From Phenylobacterium sp. (GTDB lineage: Bacteria; Pseudomonadota; Alphaproteobacteria; Caulobacterales; Caulobacteraceae): a DNA stretch of 64,000 bases. This document shows, piece by piece, positions 33,907 to 42,731 of this stretch (position 1 is the stretch's first letter; the number at the start of each line of letters is the position of its first letter). A program made the position numbers and the translations under genes. Below the pieces are notes generated by a model. It made no database searches. It was not told where the DNA came from and saw only the letters and a list, made by a program, of their open reading frames with translations. Location of the stretch: NCBI RefSeq assembly GCF_030681155.1, contig NZ_JAUXXE010000033.1, forward strand, positions 1 through 64,000. Direction: 5' to 3'.

Positions 33907-35754
33907 CTATTCAGCGAGCTGCTTTGGCGACTTGGCCAGGACATCGGCCGCCTCGGTATTGAGCGCCTTGCCGCCATGGCGCGGGACGGAGAACGGCTCT
34001 GGCGTCGGGGTGGCCATGTTGCCGCGCATGAGCCAGCGGCCTGCCTGGAGCCCCCCGGCGACCTGCAGTTCCAGGCGCTCAGTGTCGCGGCGACGGACGT
34101 CGCGGACGATCTCGGCGGCCTCCACCTCATCGACGCCGAGCTCGATCAGGGTGCGCTTGCCGAAGGTCAGGGCGGACTCGAAGGTTTCGCGAATCTGGAA
34201 ATCGACCCCGGCCTCGATCAGCCGCAGGGAGTGCCCGCGGTCGAAGGCGCGAACCAGCAGCTTGGCCAGGGGGAACTCGGCCTTGACCAGTTCGACGATC
34301 TTGTCGGCGACCTCGGGCTTTTCCACGCAGACCAGGATCGCCTCGGCGGTGTCGGCCCCAGAGGCGCGCAGCACGTCGAGCCGGGTGCCGTCGCCGTAAT
34401 AGACCTTGAAGCCGAAGGTGCTGGCGGCGCGGATCATCTCGACGTCGGTCTCGATGAGGGCCACCTCGATGCCGCGCGCCAGCAGCGGCTGGCTGACCAC
34501 CTGGGCGAAGCGGCCAAAGCCGACCAGCAGCACACGGCCCTCCAGCCCGGCGGCGGCCTCGATGCCATCCATCGATTCCTTCGGCGCCGGCAGCAGCCGG
34601 TTCAGGACGATGACCACCAGCGGTGTCAGGGCCATCGACATGATCACGATTGCGGTCAGGGCGGCGCTGGTGCGCGCATCGAACACGCCGGCCGCGACCG
34701 CGGCCGAGTAGAGGACGAAGGCGAACTCGCCCCCCTGGGCGAACAGGGCCGCGCGCTGAATCGCCTCTCGGTGGCCGGCGCGGAACAGCCGCGCGACGCC
34801 ATAGATGCCGGCCGCCTTGACGATCATGAAGGCCACGACTCCGGCCAGGATCAGACCCCACTCCGACACCACAACCGACAGGTCGAGCGACATGCCGACG
34901 CTGAGGAAGAACAAGCCTAGCAGGATGCCGCGGAACGGTTCGACGTCGGCTTCAAGCTGATGGCGGAACACCGATTCAGAGAGCAGCACCCCGGCCAGGA
35001 ACGCGCCCATCGCCATCGACAGCCCGCCCCACTGCATGAACAGCGCCGTGCCCAGCACGACCAGCAGGGCCGCAGCGGTCATGATTTCGCGCGCGCCGGT
35101 GCGGGCCAGGATCTGGAAGAACGGATTGAGCAGCCAGCGGCCGGCGGCGATGACCGCGGCGATGCAGGCCAGGCCGATCAGCACGGCCATCCAGACCGGA
35201 CGGCCGGTATCGACGGCCGGCCCGCTCATCGAGGCCATCAGCGCCACGAGCGCCAGTAGGGGCACCACCGCCAGGTCTTCCAGAAGCAGGATCGAGACGG
35301 CGCGTTGGCCGGCCTCGGTGGAGGTTTCGCCGCGCTCGTCGAGCATCTTCATGATCACGGCCGTGGACGACAGCACGAAACCGCTGGCCCCGATGATCGC
35401 GGCCTGGACCGGCAAGCCGCCAAGCATGGCGACGCCTGACAGCAATGCGCAGCAAAGCATTACCTGGGCGGCGCCCAGTCCGAAGATCTCCTTGCGGAGC
35501 GACCATAGCTTGGCCGGACGCATCTCCAGCCCGATGATGAACAGGAACATCACCACGCCCAGCTCGGCGACGTGGAGGATCGCCTCGGGGTCGGCGAACA
35601 GTTTGAGCCCGAACGGGCCGATGACCAGGCCGGCGGCCAGATAGCCCAGCACCGAGCCCAGGCCGAGCTTGCGGAACACCGGCACGGCGATCACCGCGGC
35701 GGCCAGCAGGGCGACAGCGTGCCCCAGGTTCATGCCCGCAGCCTCAGCCGCCAT
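33907..35754 (-). CDS. CPA2-family monovalent cation:proton antiporter with TrkA-N domain (second copy)
   Basis: A 615-residue inner-membrane antiporter, paralogous to that at 1275-3065. Residues 1 to about 385 hold about 12 membrane segments (LGYLAAGLVIGPFGL, LGVVMFLFIIGLEM, SGFVLSSTAVIMKML), then a TrkA-N domain near 405-525 with LLVGFGRFAQVVSQPLLARGIEVALIE. The Rossmann motif here is GFGRFA, less canonical than GYGRVG in the other copy, hinting at changed nucleotide or ligand control. The C-terminal tail after 560 is charged. I kept the first ATG because it has GGAG 6 nt upstream. Likely K+ efflux; exact ion unknown. Confidence 0.92.
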   Translation of the reverse strand: MAAEAAGMNLGHAVALLAAAVIAVPVFRKLGLGSVLGYLAAGLVIGPFGLKLFADPEAILHVAELGVVMFLFIIGLEMRPAKLWSLRKEIFGLGAAQVMLCCALLSGVAMLGGLPVQAAIIGASGFVLSSTAVIMKMLDERGETSTEAGQRAVSILLLEDLAVVPLLALVALMASMSGPAVDTGRPVWMAVLIGLACIAAVIAAGRWLLNPFFQILARTGAREIMTAAALLVVLGTALFMQWGGLSMAMGAFLAGVLLSESVFRHQLEADVEPFRGILLGLFFLSVGMSLDLSVVVSEWGLILAGVVAFMIVKAAGIYGVARLFRAGHREAIQRAALFAQGGEFAFVLYSAAVAAGVFDARTSAALTAIVIMSMALTPLVVIVLNRLLPAPKESMDGIEAAAGLEGRVLLVGFGRFAQVVSQPLLARGIEVALIETDVEMIRAASTFGFKVYYGDGTRLDVLRASGADTAEAILVCVEKPEVADKIVELVKAEFPLAKLLVRAFDRGHSLRLIEAGVDFQIRETFESALTFGKRTLIELGVDEVEAAEIVRDVRRRDTERLELQVAGGLQAGRWLMRGNMATPTPEPFSVPRHGGKALNTEAADVLAKSPKQLAE

Positions 35755-35890
35755 TCAAGCTCCAGTTCGCGTCGAAAGGCCGTCGCTGTGGCGCGGGACC
35801 TGGGCGTATGTGGTGTCAAAACCCCCACCCGTGCAACCGGGCGGGCGACGAGAGCGGGCGCTGAGCCCACTCTCTTTGCACAACGACCTC

Positions 35891-35913
35891 AGGGCGCCGC
35901 CAAAACGCGCCCT
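35891..35913 (-). terminator. hairpin downstream of the OmpA-family lipoprotein gene
   Basis: Perfect 7-bp stem AGGGCGC/GCGCCCT with a 9-nt loop, about 35 nt after the lipoprotein stop. No T tract, so strength is uncertain. Confidence 0.4.
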
Positions 35914-35947
35914 AAATCATCGCCCCGCCGGCCGGGGATCGGGCCAA

Positions 35948-36622
35948 TCAGCCCGTATAGGGGCGCAGGATGATCTCGACCCGCCGGTTCTTGGCGCGAC
36001 CTTCCTCGGTGTCGTTGGTGGCGATCGGCTGGCTTGAACCACGGCCGGCGACATAGAGCCGGTCGCGCAGCACGCCGCCCCGATTGGTCAGGTTGTCGGC
36101 GACCGCCAGGGCCCGGCGCTCGGAAAGCTGTTGGTTGTAGTCGGCCCGGCCGATGGAATCGGCGTGGCCGACGACGTCCACCAGGGTCTGTGGGTATTCG
36201 TTCAGGCTGCGGGCGACCGAAGCCAGGGTGTCGTAGAACTGCGGCTGAATGTCCGAGCGGTCGAAGCCGAAGGTCACGTCGCTGGGCATCTGCAGGACGA
36301 TGTTGTCGCCCTGGCGTTGAACCTCGACGCCGCTGCCGGCCAGGTCGCGGCGGAGCTGGGCCTGCTGACGATCCATGTAGTTGCCGACCCCAGCGCCCGC
36401 CAAGGCGCCGACCCCGGCCCCGATCAGCGCGTTCTTGCGGCCCTGCTCGCTGCGGTTGGTGTTGGTGAGGTAGCCAAGCGCCGCGCCGCCCAATGCGCCG
36501 GCCAATGCGCCGGTGCCGGTGTTGTTGCGGACCTGTTGTCCGGTGTAGGGGTCCACCGTGGTGCACGCCGACATGGCGCCCGCGCCGAGGATGCAAGCCG
36601 CGAGGGCGGTCCAGTTACGCAT
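35948..36622 (-). CDS. OmpA-family peptidoglycan-associated lipoprotein (YiaD-like)
   Basis: A 224-residue outer-membrane lipoprotein. The lipobox MSAC gives the acylated C20. Residues about 37-85 form a glycine-zipper segment (GALAGALGGAALGYL, ALIGAGVGALAGAGVGNYM) that may insert in or cross the membrane. Residues about 105-222 are an OmpA-C domain (FGFDRSDIQPQFYDTL, VVGHADSIGRADYNQQLSERRA, GRAKNRRVEI) that binds peptidoglycan diaminopimelate. The start follows GGAGATC. It is divergent from the oxygenase gene. Confidence 0.93.
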   Translation of the reverse strand: MRNWTALAACILGAGAMSACTTVDPYTGQQVRNNTGTGALAGALGGAALGYLTNTNRSEQGRKNALIGAGVGALAGAGVGNYMDRQQAQLRRDLAGSGVEVQRQGDNIVLQMPSDVTFGFDRSDIQPQFYDTLASVARSLNEYPQTLVDVVGHADSIGRADYNQQLSERRALAVADNLTNRGGVLRDRLYVAGRGSSQPIATNDTEEGRAKNRRVEIILRPYTG

Positions 36623-36707
36623 TACTGATCTCCAGGTGATGGAACATCAGGTGCGAACGCCGTCGCTACGGTCAAGGTTCCCGGTTCGCCGGGGTGAAGG
36701 ATCAAAC

Positions 36708-37643
36708 GTGACGACAGCAGCGATCAAGCCGGTTTCATTCCAGCGCTTCGAGGCCGACTTCCAGGGCTTCTCCCAGGATCTTGGCGGCTCCTTCGCCCGC
36801 TACGGCTTCGCGGTCATCTCCGATCACGACCTACCGCAGGCGCGGATCGACGCGGCCATCGCCGCCGCCAAGGCCTTCTTCGCCCTGCCGGAGGACTTAA
36901 AGCGCAGCTATGTCGCCGGCGTGGGGGGGCAGCGCGGCTACACGCCGTTCGGCATCGAAACCGCCAAGGACGCCCAGCACTTCGACCTGAAGGAGTTCTG
37001 GCACATGGGGCGCGACCTGCCCGCCGGCCATCCATTCCGCGCCTTCATGCCCGACAACGTCTGGCCCGCAGAGGTCCCGGAGTTCCACACCGAGATCGCC
37101 TGGCTGTTCAACACGCTGGACGCCCTGGGCCGCCAGGTGCTGGAGGCCATTGCGGTCTATCTGAAGCTGGATCGCCACTTCTTCGACGCTACGGTCGATC
37201 ACGGCAATTCGATCCTGCGGCTGCTGCACTATCCGCCGGTGCCGAAAGACGGCCCGAACATCCGGGCCGGAGCGCACGAGGACATCAATGTCATCACCCT
37301 GCTGCTCGGCGCCGAAGAGGCCGGGCTTGAGGTGCTGGACCGCGATGGCCAGTGGCTGGCGATCAATCCGCCCGCCGGCTCGGTGGTCTGCAATATCGGC
37401 GACATGCTGCAGCGGCTGACCAACCACGTCCTGCCCTCGACCACCCATCGCGTGGTCAATCCGGCCCCGGAGCGCCGCGGCTTTGCGCGCTATTCGACGC
37501 CGTTCTTCCTGCACTTCAATCCGGACTACGAGATCCGGACCCTGCCCGGCTGTATCGACGCGGCTCATCCCGACCGGGGCCTGGCGCCGATCACCGCCGA
37601 CGAGTTCCTCAAGGAGCGCCTGCGGGAAATCAAGTTGCTCTGA
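36708..37643 (+). CDS. 2-oxoglutarate/Fe(II)-dependent oxygenase, isopenicillin-N-synthase-like
   Basis: A 311-residue non-haem iron oxygenase. The DIOX_N-type N-terminal part is GSFARYGFAVISDHDLPQ and the iron site is H190, D192 (RAGAHEDINVITLL) and H247 (STTHRVVNP), with R261 of FARYSTPFFLHF binding the co-substrate carboxylate. Role could be hydroxylation or desaturation of a small metabolite; the substrate is not predictable. The start is GTG (36708) 6 nt after GAAGGA; in-frame ATGs upstream lie inside the divergent lipoprotein gene. Confidence 0.9.
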   Translation: MTTAAIKPVSFQRFEADFQGFSQDLGGSFARYGFAVISDHDLPQARIDAAIAAAKAFFALPEDLKRSYVAGVGGQRGYTPFGIETAKDAQHFDLKEFWHMGRDLPAGHPFRAFMPDNVWPAEVPEFHTEIAWLFNTLDALGRQVLEAIAVYLKLDRHFFDATVDHGNSILRLLHYPPVPKDGPNIRAGAHEDINVITLLLGAEEAGLEVLDRDGQWLAINPPAGSVVCNIGDMLQRLTNHVLPSTTHRVVNPAPERRGFARYSTPFFLHFNPDYEIRTLPGCIDAAHPDRGLAPITADEFLKERLREIKLL

Positions 37644-37744
37644 TTTGCTGCGCGAACGGCGATAGTTGAACGTGGTTCGCAAAAAGACGGAAATTTAACC
37701 CCCGCCACCCAATCTTCGGCCGCAAAAGAAGCCTGGGGGAGATC

Positions 37745-39451
37745 ATGTCCAAGGAAGGACCGGCGCTGCTGGCCGAGGCCGCGCGCCTCGCGGCGATCGC
37801 CACCCTCGACCTGGACGAGTTGAAGCCGACCTTCGAACGGGTCGGCCGACTGGCCCGCGCCTTTACCAATCTCGACCTCGGCGACGTGGTGATGGTGGGC
37901 GCCAAGCGTAGCTGGCACGCCAGTGTCGGACCCGATTGGACCGACGAGCAGGTCTGCGAGGACCAGTCCTTCTCAGAGGTCGTAGTCCACGACGACGCCC
38001 TGCTTTGGGTCACCAACGCGCTCGAGGACCGCCGCTTTTGCGATCATCCGAACGTCGCCGGCGCGCAGGGAGTCCGCTTCTACGCCGGAGCGCCGATCCG
38101 CTTGGCCGACGGGCAACCGATTGGCGTGGTCTGCGTGGCCGCCGGTGAGCCTCGCCCCTATGATCAAAGGCTGGCGGACGTACTGATCGACCTTGCCGCC
38201 ATCGCCTCCAACGAATGCTCGCGCCATCACGCTCAGCGCGACCTGGTGAAATTTGCTGGCGAGGCCGAAGCCGCCAACAAGGCCAAGAGCGAGTTCCTGG
38301 CCAATATGAGCCACGAGATCCGCACGCCCCTGAACGGGGTGATGGGCATCGCCGGGGCCTTGGCCAAGACCAGCCTGACCGCGCCTCAGGCCGAGATGGT
38401 CGAACTGATCGAGACCTCTGCCCAGACGCTGGAGGCCCTGCTCACCGACATCCTGGACCTGGCCCGCATCGAGGCTGGGCGCCTGGAGATCCGGCCCGAG
38501 CCCTTCGACCTCGTCACCTCGGTCAACGCCTGCGCGGCGCTGTTTGAGGCCAGCGCCCAGGCCAAAGACCTGGCGCTGATCGTCGAGATGGAGCCCTATG
38601 CTCATGGCTCTTTCGAGGGCGATGGCCCCCGCATCCGCCAGATCCTGACCAACCTGCTCGGCAACGCGGTGAAGTTCACCAGCCAGGGCGAGGTGAAGCT
38701 GCTGGTCGCCGCCCGGCGCGACGAGACCAGCACCCACCTGACCTTCACAGTTTCCGACACCGGCATTGGGTTCGACGAAGACACCCGCCAGCGCCTATTC
38801 GGCCGCTTCCAGCAGGCCGACGGCTCGATCACCCGGCAATATGGGGGAACGGGCCTGGGCCTGGCCATATCGCGCACCCTGGCCGAGGCGATGGGCGGGG
38901 ACCTGACGGCGCATGCGGTCCCCGGCCACGGCGCCACCTTCGTCCTGTCGCTTGAGCTGCCCCGCCGCCACGGCGCGGTCGAGATGTGGGGCGACCACGA
39001 GGCGGGCCAGGCCGAAGAGACCGCGCTGGACGCCATGCGCGTGCTGCTGGCCGAGGATCACCCGACCAATCGCCGCGTCGTAGAATTGATCCTGGGGGCG
39101 GCGGGCGTCGATCTGATCTCGGTTGAAAATGGCGCTGAGGCGGTCGACGAGGCCGCGCGCTCGCACTTCGACCTGATCCTGATGGATATGCAGATGCCGG
39201 TGATGGACGGCCTGACCGCCATCGCCGCGATCCGGCGGCGCGAGGCCAAGCTTCACCGACGCACGCCGATCTACACCCTGACCGCCAACGCCATGCCCGA
39301 ACACGCCGAGGCCTCCGCAAGGGCCGGCGCCGACGGCCACGTGACCAAGCCGATCACCGCCGAGCGGCTGCTGCACGTGGTCGAGATGGTCTGGTCGGAA
39401 AAGGTGGCGCGCGTCACGACGCCGGAACTCAAGGTCGCCGCGCTGGCCTGA
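37745..39451 (+). CDS. GAF-domain hybrid sensor histidine kinase
   Basis: A 568-residue cytoplasmic hybrid kinase with no membrane segment. Order: GAF sensor domain (about 15-165), a short coiled helix ([24 protein letters not shown]), HisKA with phospho-acceptor H190 in [14 protein letters not shown], HATPase_c (N box [13 protein letters not shown]1 [15 protein letters not shown]), and a C-terminal receiver domain with D481 in [14 protein letters not shown]. It lacks an Hpt domain, so phosphate must go on to an external phosphotransferase, or be drained by it. The start follows GGGGGAG. Nothing nearby identifies its output. Confidence 0.95.
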   Translation: MSKEGPALLAEAARLAAIATLDLDELKPTFERVGRLARAFTNLDLGDVVMVGAKRSWHASVGPDWTDEQVCEDQSFSEVVVHDDALLWVTNALEDRRFCDHPNVAGAQGVRFYAGAPIRLADGQPIGVVCVAAGEPRPYDQRLADVLIDLAAIASNECSRHHAQRDLVKFAGEAEAANKAKSEFLANMSHEIRTPLNGVMGIAGALAKTSLTAPQAEMVELIETSAQTLEALLTDILDLARIEAGRLEIRPEPFDLVTSVNACAALFEASAQAKDLALIVEMEPYAHGSFEGDGPRIRQILTNLLGNAVKFTSQGEVKLLVAARRDETSTHLTFTVSDTGIGFDEDTRQRLFGRFQQADGSITRQYGGTGLGLAISRTLAEAMGGDLTAHAVPGHGATFVLSLELPRRHGAVEMWGDHEAGQAEETALDAMRVLLAEDHPTNRRVVELILGAAGVDLISVENGAEAVDEAARSHFDLILMDMQMPVMDGLTAIAAIRRREAKLHRRTPIYTLTANAMPEHAEASARAGADGHVTKPITAERLLHVVEMVWSEKVARVTTPELKVAALA

Positions 39452-39482
39452 CCCTCAGATCCCCCCAGGGGGAACCTGTGAG

Positions 39483-40712
39483 CTACTTCGCGAAAATGCC
39501 CATCAGGGCAGGGCGGGCGAAGACGGCGGGCGCAGCCTTTTGGGTCACGCCATTGACCCAGAATCCCAGCTCGGCGCCGGCGTTCAGGGTGGCGTTCAGC
39601 ATCTGGGCGGCGATGAACGGATCGACCGGCCGGATCGATCCCTCGGCGATGCCGTCCGAGATCATCGAGGCGAAGCGGTCGGAGACCCGGTTGGAGTGAG
39701 CGACCTGCTCCTCGCGAATTTCACTGGGCAGGGCCGAGAGGGCCGAGGTCCGAAGCAGCGGGCCGTATTCCGAGAGCTGGTATTCGGCCAGGGCGGCGGC
39801 GGCGCTGGAAATCCGCGCCCACTGATCGCCCTCGATGCCCATGGCCAGCCGCTGGACCCGGCGCATTACGTCGAAGGTGCGGTCGAAACAGGCCACCACC
39901 AGGTCATCCTTGGCGTCGTTGTGGTGATAGAAGGAGCCCTTGGTGACGTTCAGCTCGGCCGAAATCTTGTCCACCGACGCGCCGCGATAGCCGCGGCTGT
40001 TGATCAACCGGGTCGCCGCCAGCAGGAAGGTCTCGCGGCTCATCTCCGGGCCTTCGCGCGCCGCCAGGTCGGCCAGCGGGATCGGCGTCGGCTCCCAGGC
40101 CGCGCCCTCGGCCGCCAGCCCGCCGACCAGGATGTCGTACATCCGCTCCCGGATGCGGCCGTAATCTTCGGGATCGTATTTCGCCAACCAGACCGCGGCC
40201 CAGAACAATTGCTCCAGCAGCATGTGGGTCCGCGCCGTGCGCTTGCCGCGCCCGAGCCAGCCCAGTTCCGGGGTTTCGAACAGCCCGCGCACCTTGCGGA
40301 ATAGGCGCATGAAGACTTCGAACACCTCCGTCCGCTGCGGATTGTTGAGCGCCCGGATGTCGGACAGGGCCGGCAGCTGCGGCGCTTCGCCGATCGCCGT
40401 CAGTCGCAGGCGCTCCAGATAAAGTTCCAGCAGCTTGTGCAGCCGCGCCTGCGGCGTGGTTTCCGCCAAGGCGGTGTCGACCGCCGCCAGCAGCCAATTC
40501 AGGCCGCGCATGATGCAGGCCGCGGCCAGATCGTCCTTGCGCTTGAAGTAGTAGGTGACGCTTGTGGTGGAGAGACCCACCGCCGAGGCGGCGACCGCGA
40601 GGGTGAGCCCCTTCACGCCATGCTGGTTCAACAGGATCGTCGAGGCGTCGAGGATGGCTTCGCGCTTCTTCTGGAAGCGGTCCGTCGATCGAGCCCCCTT
40701 ACGTTCAGCCAT
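39483..40712 (-). CDS. fused double TetR-family transcriptional regulator
   Basis: A 409-residue protein with two complete TetR-type units. HTH 1 is at about 18-62 (KKREAILDASTILLNQHGVKGLTLAVAASAVGLSTTSVTYYFKRKDDL) and HTH 2 at about 230-275 (LLAATRLINSRGYRGASVDKISAELNVTKGSFYHHNDAKDDL), each followed by a helical ligand/dimer domain. An ordinary TetR protein is about 200 residues, so this is a tandem fusion that might act as a pseudo-dimer. The ATG follows AGGAA. It lies 100 bp downstream of the XRE regulator on the same strand, with a dyad between them. Confidence 0.92.
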   Translation of the reverse strand: MAERKGARSTDRFQKKREAILDASTILLNQHGVKGLTLAVAASAVGLSTTSVTYYFKRKDDLAAACIMRGLNWLLAAVDTALAETTPQARLHKLLELYLERLRLTAIGEAPQLPALSDIRALNNPQRTEVFEVFMRLFRKVRGLFETPELGWLGRGKRTARTHMLLEQLFWAAVWLAKYDPEDYGRIRERMYDILVGGLAAEGAAWEPTPIPLADLAAREGPEMSRETFLLAATRLINSRGYRGASVDKISAELNVTKGSFYHHNDAKDDLVVACFDRTFDVMRRVQRLAMGIEGDQWARISSAAAALAEYQLSEYGPLLRTSALSALPSEIREEQVAHSNRVSDRFASMISDGIAEGSIRPVDPFIAAQMLNATLNAGAELGFWVNGVTQKAAPAVFARPALMGIFAK

Positions 40713-40775
40713 AAGTTCCTGTCACTCCGCCCCAGCGCGGCCTCTGGTTCGAGGCCTTCGCTAAACTCTTAGTAT

Positions 40776-40790
40776 CGAAAGCACCTTTCG
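40776..40790. promoter_or_regulatory. dyad CGAAAG-N3-CTTTCG before the double-TetR gene
   Basis: A perfect 6-bp inverted repeat overlapping a second one (GCACC-N4-GGTGC) in the gap between the XRE and TetR genes; candidate operator for autoregulation or a small terminator for the XRE gene. Confidence 0.35.
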
Positions 40791-40812
40791 GTGCAAAGCG
40801 CCCGCCTCTGGC

Positions 40813-42252
40813 TCAGCTTGACGCGAAGGGATAGGGCGAGATCGACTTGGTGAAATCGTCGACCGTCAGGGTGCGGTTGATCGGCTCGGCCGCGCGCTGT
40901 TTGCAGGCCGGCCGCTCGCAGATCCGGCAGGCCGGGCCGATGGCGGTGGCAACCGGCTCGCGCAGATCGATGCCGCGTGAATAGACCAGCCGCTCGGCGA
41001 ATTTCAGTTCGCACCCCATGCCGATCGCCAGTTCGGAGTCATCGCCGGCATAGGAGGTGGCGATGCGGCTGACGCTGCGCGACAGGGTGAAGTAGCGCTG
41101 GCTGTCGGGCGTTTCGACGATCTGGGTGACGATCCGCCCCGGCGTCCGGAAGCTGGAGTGGATGTTCCAGCGCGGACAGGTGCCGCCGAACCGCGAGAAC
41201 GGGAAGGTCGCGCCAGCGAACCGCTTGGAGATATTCCCCGCCGAGTCGACGCGCAGCATGAAGAACGGCACGCCGCGCGCGCCCGGTCGCGACAGGGTGG
41301 TCAGGCGGTGGCAGGCCTGCTCGAACGACACCCCGAACCGAGAGCGGATCAGTTCAATGTCGTAGGCCGTACGCTCGGCCGCCTCATGGAAGGCCGCGTA
41401 GGGCATCAGCAGGGCGGCGGCCAGGTAGTTGGCCAGCGAGACCTTCAAGAGGTTGCGGGTCGGACGATCGGGCGGCCCGGACCGATCGGCGATGGCGTCG
41501 AGCAGCGGACCGTATTCCAGCATGGCGAGCTGATAGGCGAGCGCGAACGAGCGCCCGGACCCGGTCAGCACCTCGGACAGGAACAGCCGCTTGCGGTGAT
41601 GATCGTAGCGGCGGACGGATTCGGGCAACACATCGACCGGCACGATCCGAACCGTGACGTTGTGGCGTTTGGCCAGCCGCTCCCGAGCGGCCGCGGCAAA
41701 GTCGAGCGGCTCGTAGGCAAGCTGCGCCACCATTTCATCGGCGGCCTCCTCCAGTTCGGCGAAGTAGTTCTTCTGCGTCTGGATGAAGTCGCGCACCCAG
41801 TCCGAGGGCATGACGGCGGACCCTGCGGCCGCGCCCTCTTCCGGCCGGCCGATGGCGCCAAGATCGGTCAGCCGGCGCTGATCCAGATAGGCGCGGTAGA
41901 GTCGCACAATGGCCTCGGAGACGGCCGGGGCGCTGTCGGCGACCTCGGCGATCTCATGGCGAGCGACGCCCAGGTCGCGGAACATCTGGTCGGAGAACAC
42001 CTCCGAAAGGCCCGTGGCGTTGGTCGATTCCGGGTCCGAAGACAGCGTCTTCAGGTCGAGATCGTAAGCCTCGGCCAACCTTAGAAGCACCTGGGCCGTG
42101 ACCGGCCGCTGGTTGCGTTCCAGCAGGTTCAGATAGCTGGGCGAGACGCCCAGATCCTCGGCCATCCGCGTCTGGGTCAGACCAAGTTCGCGGCGCATGC
42201 GCTTCATGCGCGCGCCCAGGAACAGCTTGCGGTCAGTCGAGGGGGGAGCCAT
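40813..42252 (-). CDS. XRE/IrrE-type short-chain fatty acid regulator (ScfR/RamB/PccR-like)
   Basis: A 479-residue cytoplasmic regulator. Residues about 8-65 are an XRE helix-turn-helix (LGLTQTRMAEDLGVSPSYLNLLERNQRPV). A DUF955/ImmA-IrrE-like domain (about 165-300) follows, without a clear HExxH zinc motif (AAFHEAAERTAYD at its place). The C-terminal DUF2083 domain ends in the conserved CRICERPACKQRAAEPINR cysteine motif. Proteins of this layout control acetate, propionate or methylcitrate metabolism in other bacteria (RamB, PccR/MccR), probably by sensing an acyl-CoA. An array of TTGT-N-ACAA sites lies directly upstream. Confidence 0.92.
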   Translation of the reverse strand: MAPPSTDRKLFLGARMKRMRRELGLTQTRMAEDLGVSPSYLNLLERNQRPVTAQVLLRLAEAYDLDLKTLSSDPESTNATGLSEVFSDQMFRDLGVARHEIAEVADSAPAVSEAIVRLYRAYLDQRRLTDLGAIGRPEEGAAAGSAVMPSDWVRDFIQTQKNYFAELEEAADEMVAQLAYEPLDFAAAARERLAKRHNVTVRIVPVDVLPESVRRYDHHRKRLFLSEVLTGSGRSFALAYQLAMLEYGPLLDAIADRSGPPDRPTRNLLKVSLANYLAAALLMPYAAFHEAAERTAYDIELIRSRFGVSFEQACHRLTTLSRPGARGVPFFMLRVDSAGNISKRFAGATFPFSRFGGTCPRWNIHSSFRTPGRIVTQIVETPDSQRYFTLSRSVSRIATSYAGDDSELAIGMGCELKFAERLVYSRGIDLREPVATAIGPACRICERPACKQRAAEPINRTLTVDDFTKSISPYPFASS

Positions 42253-42261
42253 CGAGTCTGA

Positions 42262-42303
42262 TTGTCACAGATTTACAATTGTGACAACGTCGTGTTGTGA
42301 CAA
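42262..42303. promoter_or_regulatory. operator array: three TTGT-N-ACAA-type palindromes
   Basis: TTGTGACAA occurs twice (42279-42287 and 42295-42303, 16-bp spacing) and TTGTCACA(G) once at 42262-42269, 17 bp before. Each is a 9-bp palindrome. They start 10 nt upstream of the XRE/IrrE regulator gene and lie between it and the DUF4170 gene, so autoregulation by the XRE protein is the simplest reading. Confidence 0.7.
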
Positions 42304-42415
42304 TTATGCTTTGTTGCACTTGATGAGCTCTTCGCTCCCCGCGCTGTAAGGGTTAGAGCAGGTCATGGCTTGTAAAAGCCGATCAGTTCAGGCTTCGGCC
42401 GGGGGAGCAGGTACC

Positions 42416-42622
42416 ATGACCAAGGAACGGTTCTGGGTCGTTGGCGGCGAATATAGCTGCCTCGCCTTCACCAAGCTGAAGAACGGCGCGCCCCAGGTAT
42501 TGGGGCCGTACGAGTCGCGTGACGAAGCCAAAGAAGTCTGGCGCAGGGTGTCCGATGAGACCCGCAGCAAGGCCACCACCCGCTTCGCGATCGCCTCGGA
42601 ACAGCTGGTTCTTCCGGCCTGA
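42416..42622 (+). CDS. DUF4170 family small protein
   Basis: A 68-residue protein conserved in alphaproteobacteria, function unknown. The core is ERFWVVGGEYSCLAFTKL, then LGPYESRDEAKEVWRRVSDETRSKATTRFAI, which is the DUF4170 pattern. I chose the ATG preceded by GGGGGAG over an earlier in-frame ATG at 42365. A strong terminator follows. Confidence 0.88.
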   Translation: MTKERFWVVGGEYSCLAFTKLKNGAPQVLGPYESRDEAKEVWRRVSDETRSKATTRFAIASEQLVLPA

Positions 42623-42656
42623 CGTCACGGGGCTAAAGCGCCCAGTTGTCTCTCCT

Positions 42657-42699
42657 CGAGCCCGTCCCGACCGCGAGGTCAGGACGGGCTCGCTTTTTA
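42657..42699 (+). terminator. intrinsic terminator of the DUF4170 gene
   Basis: A long hairpin, CGAGCCCGTCC-C-GACC/GGTC-A-GGACGGGCTCG, with a GCGA loop, followed by CTTTTTAT. One of the clearest terminators in the window. Confidence 0.9.
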
Positions 42700-42731
42700 T
42701 GCGCCGGGATCTGGGATGCGGGGCGCTCTAC

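Noticed and set aside
36558..36707. An in-frame N-terminal extension of the 2-oxoglutarate oxygenase
   Set aside because: It lies in the divergent lipoprotein gene and promoter; a GTG with a good ribosome site gives the family's normal length.
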